Shown piece after piece: positions 57,208 through 64,000 of a stretch of 64,000 nt of DNA (positions are counted from its first letter, which is position 1; every line of letters starts with the position of its first letter). A program made the translations under genes and the position numbers. This DNA is from Ophiura sarsii (taxonomy: Eukaryota; Echinodermata; Ophiuroidea; Amphilepidida; Ophiuridae): contig CM069449.1 of NCBI GenBank assembly GCA_035610835.1, positions 61,280,292 to 61,344,291 on the forward strand, read 5' to 3'. The notes beneath the pieces are model-generated. The model searched no databases. It was not told the origin of the DNA and saw nothing but the letters and a program-made list of their open reading frames with translations.

Positions 57208-58329
57208 GCAGGACCACAATTGGATTCATTCTGTCTTGGCATCCAAAACGGAATACACTGACAAATAGTTTAAAATTGCCATCCTTGTTTGACATATATT
57301 TGTTTATGAATATCATTTCAACGGTGTTATAGCGACGTCACTAGCGATGAATATTGAATAGTCGATTTTTATAGCCAAAAAATACACGACATGGACATAT
57401 ACTGAATAGTTCATGTCATGTGATCTATTTTGCACCAAAAGAATCACATAAATATGTTTATGTATTATATAATATGGACTATTTATACCTTCATACCCAG
57501 ATAGCAAGACTACGTTTGGCAAACTTTCACAGTAATAACACCATTGATAAGAGATATTATGTAAGCCTATAGTTTAATAACATGTTAAAATAAATTACAG
57601 ATTCACTACCGAACGGGAATAGTGTATGTAGCTCTGCATCGCCTAGAATTCCCATTACAAGTTACCGGTTCACTACCGGGAGGAAGTGATGTATGCAGCT
57701 CTGCTGTATCGCCCAGAATTCACATTATTTTGCCTACCACGTGTTGCTATACAAAAATGCTCAATATATAAGGAAAAATTGACACAAATGAAATACCCAA
57801 TATATGGCTATATTTGATAAATTAAGCAACAGTTGCTATACAAAAATGCTCAATATATAATGAAAACAATTCACAAATTAAGCAACAGTCACAAAATGCC
57901 CAACAAATGGTTAATTAATAATACCCAACTGTTGTGTAATTAAAATCGTGCAACTGCTGAGTAACTGGAATTGTTCAACTGTTGGTGAAAACATGTTAGC
58001 CAACGGTTGAGAAAAATCTATATGAAGTAACGCTTTAAAACATCCTAGTTTTTGCTGCTTCAAGCATCAACATTCAATTGAATGCTCGTCAAGGCTTCCT
58101 TGAACTGCTATCAATATTCATGATACTCCGAAGCAAATCATGAGCTGTTATCTGCGCCGTGTAATTCCCATGTTGATCTGCGATGCTCGGATGATGGTGT
58201 AAAATCTAAACAGTCCGAGTTCTATGGAGAAGAAACAATCACTAATATGATCCCTATCAGCTTGAATAGCCAACCATGCGCATGCAAACCTAATCCAGGG
58301 ATTCTTGGCTAACAATAGAAAATGCTATT
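57208..58329. repeat. Fragments of the CAACTGTTG family and a ~75-bp duplication
   Basis: 57595-57725 holds two copies of a ~75-bp unit (TTCACTACCG..GTATG(T/C)AGCTCTGC..TCGCC(T/C)AGAATTC). 57780-58010 contains fragments related to 56700-57200. No gene. Confidence 0.55.
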
Positions 58330-58332
58330 ATT

Positions 58333-58380
58333 TAATAGCAAAGTTGAGGTTGGAGGTAGAACTTATTGAATGACCCTCAT
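58333..58380. mobile_element. Mariner-like right end, solo fragment
   Basis: GGAGGTAGAACTTATTGAATGACCCTCA is the end of the family at 24894 and 39623. No left end is found nearby. Confidence 0.6.
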
Positions 58381-58650
58381 ACATAAGCAGTGTTTTTAAA
58401 ATATGAATTGTGAGCTCAATTTAGTGGGCAGTTGTGAATAAAGTTTGTTAATGTTATTGCATTTAATGTTATGGTTTTACAAAATGTTTAGATAATTCAT
58501 TCGCTAGCAGTGTATTCATTCTTAATAATCACTCGTACAAATGCACTGTAGTTTATCAATTATCCTTATTTTAGTTTACGTCATTATCAATCAAACCCAT
58601 TGCTTCGTTGTTTGTTAAACGATCTCTACAACATTTGTTTTACCCTCCAG

Positions 58651-59058
58651 ACGGTCTTGACAGTGTAACTTTGGAATTACTAGACACTCATAGCTTCGCT
58701 GCCGCCTTATCATCTGCTACAACTACAGATTTATCCGGCGATGAAGCCGTTGACTCTTCAATAACCCTTGTACTTATGCATGGAAATGCTTACGCATTCA
58801 TTGCAACGACGGATGACATCGACCCTGTTCAAGCAACTTTTGTTTGGGAAGCTCAAGATAGCTCAGGAACCAAAACTATGGACTTATGGAAAAATACAGA
58901 TCCTGGTTCATCCGATGTAACATGTGCTGCAGCATCTGATTCTCATGTATATACACTATCTGCTACATATCAAGATCATAATGACCACCGACTCTATGTC
59001 CGTGCGACACATGACTATATGGGAGATGAAAGTGAATATGTCAACCTTGAGATAAGAA
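58651..59058 (+). CDS. Ig-like domain exon, second (host gene)
   Basis: A 408-nt exon, open throughout, between acceptor TTGTTTTACCCTCCAG (ends 58650) and donor A|GTAAGT (59059). Phase 1 at both ends, as in the exon at 26080. The 136-residue product begins GLDSVTLELLDT and includes AYAFIATTDDIDPVQATFVWEA (B-C strand-like with the Trp) and HRLYVRATHDYMGDESEYVNLEI (F-G-like). The canonical Cys pair is absent, so an Ig-like fold is inferred from pattern and length only. The ATG at 58608 lies in the intron and is not a start. Confidence 0.65.
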
Positions 59059-59324
59059 GTAAGTGAGTTTCTTTTTTTCATAATTTCATGCTATTTTTTC
59101 TCCTACCAATCATGTCGGTATTTGTGTGTAATTTCACATTGTTCTGCAATAACATTGCTTAGTCAATTTGAATGTCCAGTGTATAGCCAAATGATAAGAC
59201 ACACAAATAAAGGATGGAGCTCATAGTCTGGTAATCATTTTCTAGCACTGGACACACATTATTAACAACACTGGGCACACATTATTGTTTGGTTTAATTA
59301 GAATGGTACAACCAGCCCTTATAT
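59059..59324 (+). other. Start of the intron after the Ig-like exon
   Basis: Non-coding; direct repeat of CTGGRCACACATTATT at about 59248 and 59271. Confidence 0.5.
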
Positions 59325-59785
59325 TATAGAAAGAACGATCATAAATTGCGATCATAAAAAAACGACCTTAAATTATGGTCATTTTTTATGCTCGCAATTA
59401 TGATCGTTTTTGGAACCCCAGCGACCATAATAATACGATCATAAAAGTGACCACAATTATATGATCGCAATAAGTTTTGATCGCAATTATGATCGTATTA
59501 AAACGATCAAGGTTGATCGCAATTATGATCGCTTTTGGAACAAAAACGACCATAATATGTATGATCGCAATAATACGATCAAAATTATGATCGCAATATA
59601 ATACGATCAAAATTATGATCGCAATATAATACGATCAAAATTATGATCGCAATATAATACGATCAAGATTGATTGTAAATGTGATCGCAATTATGATCGT
59701 ATTAAAACGATCAAGATTGATCGCAATTATGCTCGCAATGCGGATTGCAATTATGATCGTATTAAACCAATCAAGAACTATACCC
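59325..59785. repeat. GATC-dense simple array
   Basis: Short units of GATCGCAATTAT, GATCGTATTAAAAC and ACGATCAAAATTAT alternate on both strands, giving about 23 GATC sites by eye in some 430 bp where one or two are expected by chance. Because the unit is nearly self-complementary, the array can fold into many hairpins. Confidence 0.9.
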
Positions 59786-60081
59786 TGAGTTGTGGTTTTT
59801 GGTCCATGCTCTGCTTTGTATGTTTCAGCACATTATATAGTGGTTCCATGGATAAATCACAAAAGCAAATACCAGGAACTACAGGACACCATTCTTCAAA
59901 GATCAAATCAAAACATGCAGTTTTATTGCAGTGATATGAGCTTTGAGGAATAGTTTCCAGGTAATTTAGGTCTAGTAATTATATAACAATACATTGAACT
60001 GGCCATCATCATACATTACTTTTGAAAAAGAAAAAAATATTAATAGAACCACAATTTAGCTTTTGATGTTCTTAACTTACG

Positions 60082-60299
60082 TTGTCTTTATTTATACATG
60101 TATAAGCACACACTGAAACTGGTCATCATCAGATCACAAAGGTAAAAATAAAAGCAGTGTTGGTTTACCATTCAGTGCAACAAGGTAAACTTGTCTTTAT
60201 TTATACATGTATAAGCACACACTGAAACTGGTCATCATCAGATCACAAAGGTAAAAATAACAGCAGTGTTGGTTTACCATTCACTACAACAAGGTAAAC
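60082..60299. repeat. 109-bp tandem duplication
   Basis: TTGTCTTTATTTATACATG begins at 60082 and 60191; copies are almost identical, with a few changes near the end of the unit. Confidence 0.85.
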
Positions 60300-61657
60300 A
60301 GTTGTCACGAAGCCAGTCTGCCAGTGCTGGAATTTTCAGCTGCAATATTATTTATATTATTTTGAGGTCAAGGCACAATCTTATACTCCCTGATAGTCCC
60401 TTGGGCACAATTCGCGTTATTTCACGCGAGCGTATTTTGTTATTGTTTGCGGGGAGCGGCGTCAAAATGCTTAACAGGCATTAACAAGATCACGCGCTGT
60501 CAATCACGGCGTGTGACGATTTCACGATTGACCAATTAGGATGCGCGATTATTTTATTAAAGGGACCGGTATGCACTTCCGTGTTTACGCACATTCGCAT
60601 CTATGAAATTCGCACCTACGCTCATCAACTGTATCACATAAACCAAGAAGCCTGGCTAATAAACTACTGTACCTCTTGTTGGGGATGTATATGTTTGCGC
60701 AAGCATGTACTGGCATTGCCATAATTTATGGATAAATAGTTATTGGATATTTTATAGTTTAAAAAAAGTAATGGTAATGCGTCCATTCACCGTTAGATGG
60801 GACATGGACACGGTTGCACGTATTTACACCTACCTACAATGCCAAAGGTGCATTTAATCGTAATGTAATCATGTGCCATATTATGATGAATGTACAAGGC
60901 AAAATCACATACATGAACAATAAGCTGTTCACAAATTTAAAATCAGATTGAATGAAAGATCAAATGGATTCCCTCAATAAAACATGTACATCACGCTACA
61001 GCAAGCTCGTATGATGTTGCATCACATCCACGTGCCTAGAAACCAATGACAGTACAATGTAGTACAGAAATCGATGTCTACTTTTTGAACAGGGTACAAA
61101 TAGTTGATATAGCTAGTGACAGTGACAATAAAATGGTCAACAGACTGTGATGTTACAGATGTGCAATTATATTTATAAAATAAAACATGTTTTGTTCAAG
61201 AGGTCTGAACACGGTACTAGCGAGTCCGTGTAAAATAAAATAACGCATAACAGTCTGTTGGCATTTTAATTTTTACCTAAATACAATGAGATGCAACATA
61301 GCACAAATTTGTTAATATATAATAAGGCGACCACTTATCATCTTAGTAATTATCAGCAGTTTAACAAAATGTGGTGCCTCACATCGAAAGGTGATCTTGT
61401 CTGCAAGAATTATTATAAATAAGATACAAAGCAAAATGGTTGGTAAATACAAACAAAATAGCAAGAAATATGTACGTTTTGTTCTTCATATTTTTAAACC
61501 CTTGGTATTATTGGAAAGCTTGTAAAATCTTTGGCAAAAATAAGAACAAATTCAAAAGTAGACAAGGTACTTTTTGATGTGATGCATCACAAATGGTCAA
61601 CAGAAAATGCTTGACCAAATTTGTCTGTCAGGTGGCAAACCTAGCTATTTCTTCAAG
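60300..61657. other. No gene seen
   Basis: Non-coding, with a slightly GC-richer patch (60400-60540) rich in CG dinucleotides. Confidence 0.4.
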
Positions 61658-61757
61658 CTAGTCTGCACAGCTCAGTATTCGGTCGAGCATTTCCTGTTTA
61701 CCATTTTGGTGAAGTCTGCATATGATATTGTCTTGCCTCCAAACTATTCTAGGAGAT
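61658..61757 (-). CDS. Possible terminal exon of a minus-strand gene
   Basis: A strong acceptor (TTCATTTTCCATAATTTCACAG on the minus strand, ending 61758) is followed by an open frame SPRIVWRQDNIICRLHQNGK..LDRILSCAD and a TAG at 61658-61660. In the alternative phase the exon codes only Ile-Ser-stop, which is the phase compatible with the exon at 62165-62365. Coding status uncertain. Confidence 0.25.
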
Positions 61758-62164
61758 CTGTGAAATTATGGAAAATGAAAGAAACAAAATAGCTGCATTA
61801 ATAACATTTTGTAATTTAAAAGCAGACAAATAATGCACTGTCTAATTCACCCGCAAACAGTTAGGATTTGGGAAATTGCGGCGAATGCCCCATTTTTGGG
61901 CAAAATGCTCTTTTTTTATGAATGCAAGTTCCCCATCAACAAATGTGTATTTACTTTAAAGTCAGAGACATTTTTTTTTTTGGGGGGGGGGCAATGTATT
62001 CAACAAAAGTATGGGAGTTAATTCATACAATGTGTTGAATTATCTCCAGTGTGGATAGAGGTTGGGGTGGGCGCTATTTAATAAATGGGTGCCATCAATA
62101 TTATGAACAGAAATAAGCATGGCTGATCTCAACAAAGATTGTGGCAATTATGTAGTAGTATTAC

Positions 62165-62365
62165 CTTTAATTGTACCGGAAGAGGTGTGCTCGAGGACTG
62201 TCGTTTAGAATTGCTTGCCTTCCTCTTTCCGTCGGCACAGCTTGTTGACAATGTTGCTTTGGTGAACGTCTCTTCTAATAAGCCATTAAGAAACCGACTT
62301 TCACTTTTGCATTTTAACCGGAGGTAGAAATACTTTGCTGACGGAATTCCAAGCTGGTTGCAAAG
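62165..62365 (-). CDS. Internal exon of a minus-strand gene, BEN-like pattern
   Basis: A 201-nt, fully open, phase 0-0 exon between acceptor TTTATTATAG and donor AAG|GTAATA. The product starts LCNQLGIPSAKYFYLRLK and continues SRFLNGLLEETFTKATLST, then SCADGKRKASNSKRQSS. The spacing L..LL...F....L..S...GK followed by a basic, polar linker resembles the first helices of BEN domains (DNA-binding, chromatin-associated), but the rest of the domain would lie in another exon and I cannot confirm it. A donor-side candidate upstream exon is at 63595-63723. Confidence 0.45.
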
Positions 62366-63594
62366 CTATAATAAAAGAAAACCAAAACAAACTTTTAGAC
62401 AGGAGCAGGCCTCAACATAAGAAATGAAAAGGGCAGGAAATTTAAGGCAATTTAAAGGGGCACCAACTTTATCCAAGGCCATTATGTACTTTTGAATGAA
62501 GTGAAAACATCCAGAAATTGAGGGCATCAAGGCAATTAGGTGGGCATCGAAGGCAATTGCCTTTGATTAATTAGTGCCCTGGACAGGAGAAATGTTTCTT
62601 TTCTGGTGAACAACCGTTACCCATGAAAAATGACCCTTTATTGCCATTTCCTATTCATTTCCTTAAGGCAAAGCAAAATATACTTCGAATGAAGAGCTAC
62701 CAACATCACAATTGTATAATCAGAAACATTTGGTACATGAATCAGGAAGATATTAAAAATGACAAACAAACACAGTAATCAGGAAAATAGATGCATTTTG
62801 GTTGTTAACTGATTTTGTATTTCACTGCTGATGTGTTGTTTCGAGAGAAATTGGACAAATCAATGCACGCGCGCTGATGTTGATGTCTGAATAATGGCAC
62901 GACACCGAAGGGGGAGTTTTTGTGAGCATATCAACATTTGCGTAAGTGCATTGATTTTTCTAATTTTTTCTAGAAACAAAACAAACGCACCCCTTCATAC
63001 CTAATTCATACACGGCACTTACAAATCAAAATTCACAATTTGAGCATAATTGTAGATCTTTATAAAAACGAATAAAAACATTTTAACAAGTTTGTTAACA
63101 CCCGCAGTGAAAATCGTCGAACCCACGATTCCTGAACAACGAATCAAAACAATGCGTGTGGTGCACGTAGTCAACGGCACACACGCGGAGTGCAGTAGAC
63201 ACTTGCGATGCACTTCGCGTATTTTAGTTTCTTGCTTTCTGATTGGTCGGACACAAGAGTGTATGAATCATGCTTATTATTCCAGCTGGGCAACTTGATT
63301 ATGTATTAACCTTATCCCAACAAAATACCAAGGCAAGCACGGACGGGTTTCGATCAACCGAACCTATATAGTGAGCTCGGTATGCTACGCGAATATGAAG
63401 GCTTGCCTAAAGCTGGGTTAATGTGTGGAGGTCCCTGGCATGATTTGTATTTATTAGTTCTTCTTCTCTCCTCCCCCTGTCTTTGTTAGAAAATGTGCCG
63501 AGTCATCCACTACCAAACCTGATGTTTCAATATCAGAAGGAAAGCCATTTTCTCAAAACCCCTGTATAGGCCTGACAGATGCATTTGTACTTAC
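62366..63594 (-). other. Presumed intron or intergenic, minus strand
   Basis: No convincing exon. A plus-strand mini-ORF ATGGCACGACACCGAAGG (62894) runs 16 codons into a GTAAGT donor; this could be chance. Confidence 0.35.
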
Positions 63595-63723
63595 ATTGGT
63601 GGATGTTCTTATTAAGCCATTGCTTGTTATAGATGATTCACTGCTGCTGTTGGGCGTAGAAGATGTGATTGATTGACCCGTCAGAGCTCTCTGTTGAGAG
63701 TTACCCGTTTGATTTGTAATCAC
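63595..63723 (-). CDS. Possible upstream exon (Ser/Thr-rich)
   Basis: Open 43-codon stretch GNSQQRALTGQSITSSTPNS..SSITSNGLIRTSTN ending at a consensus donor AAT|GTAAGT (63594). Phase 0, matching the start of the exon at 62365. Its 5' part overlaps repeat R (63665-63770), and no good acceptor is seen within the open stretch, so the boundary is unknown. Low confidence. Confidence 0.3.
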
Positions 63724-63770
63724 TCAGTTCACTAACGTTGTTAATGTCTGTTGGGCTATTGTTCACAAGA
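63665..63770 (+). mobile_element. Repeat R, partial copy 3
   Basis: Related to 55175-55260, including GAGTTACCCGTTTGATTTGT and ATGTCTGTTGGGCTATTGTT. No A-rich tail here. Confidence 0.6.
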
Positions 63771-64000
63771 TTGTGACCTACACAAAATAAAATGTGTTTG
63801 TGTTAATTAGGATCATTGAATTTAAGTGTTTATAGCAAACAAATGTGCAATTATTTGTAGGGCAATTTTAAGCCAATTCTTCCCAAAATAGCCATTTCAG
63901 TACATTTTACCATCATCTTGTCAGTGTACCGCAGCTGTTGCTGGGCTTAGGACGCTGCGAACTACACAAAATTAAATGTGTTTGTGTTGATTAGGATCAT
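63771..64000. repeat. Duplicated block ACACAAAATWAAATGTGTTT at the window edge
   Basis: CTACACAAAATAAAATGTGT (63778) recurs at 63963 as CTACACAAAATTAAATGTGT, both followed by GTGTTRATTAGGATCAT. The second copy runs off the window, so extent is unknown. Confidence 0.65.

Noticed and set aside
58608..59066. Stand-alone ORF starting at ATG 58608
   Set aside because: The first 43 bases are the polypyrimidine tract and acceptor of an intron.
62894..62942. First coding exon of 16 codons ending at GTAAGT
   Set aside because: Plausible by pattern, but short, with no partner exon or promoter evidence; could be chance.

Overview
The window is eukaryotic genomic DNA. It is AT-rich, has spliced exons with GT-AG boundaries, and carries almost no intact genes across 64 kb. 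The transposon mix suggests a marine invertebrate, perhaps a deuterostome such as a hemichordate, echinoderm or cephalochordate: an L1/Tx1-type LINE, a DIRS/Ngaro-type element with split direct repeats, a Ty3/gypsy element, Harbinger-, hAT- and mariner-like elements, and a multicopy PIN-nuclease-like protein. The species assignment is inference only; nothing here fixes it.

Layout. 0-1.2 kb is a ~170-bp satellite packed with AGGTCAAAGGTCA (DR1) motifs. 1.3-4.0 kb holds small repeats and a 1.05-kb TA-flanked DNA element. 4.1-12.1 kb is one decayed LINE on the plus strand (ORF1 with zinc knuckles; ORF2 with endonuclease, reverse transcriptase and C-terminal knuckle). It is interrupted by a 323-bp Harbinger-type MITE in ORF1 and a 2.13-kb internally deleted Ngaro-like element in ORF2. 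12.7-13.1 kb is a MITE with perfect 50-bp ends and a 9-bp target duplication. 13.8-17.7 kb (minus) is a broken, intron-containing gene of a PIN/FEN-like nuclease family. It abuts a decayed gypsy element (17.7-24.3 kb, minus), whose RT is split by a 2.99-kb element that carries a 180-bp satellite array.

24.9-59 kb reads as a giant intron. An Ig-like exon at 26.1 kb and another at 58.7 kb lie on the same strand, both phase 1-1, 32 kb apart. Between them are mariner-like, Harbinger-like and hAT-like elements, long palindromic (foldback) structures with tRNA-like Pol III boxes in their arms, a 1.7-kb segment duplicated in inverted orientation 12 kb away, and a 2-kb ~41-bp minisatellite. 59.3-59.8 kb is a GATC-dense simple array. 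61.6-63.8 kb contains possible minus-strand exons of a second host gene, the best being a 67-codon exon with a BEN-like pattern.

No operons, CRISPR arrays or prokaryotic features are present. The host coding content is limited to a few exons. The rest is nested mobile DNA, several insertions of which can be verified because removing the element and one target duplication rejoins the interrupted reading frame.
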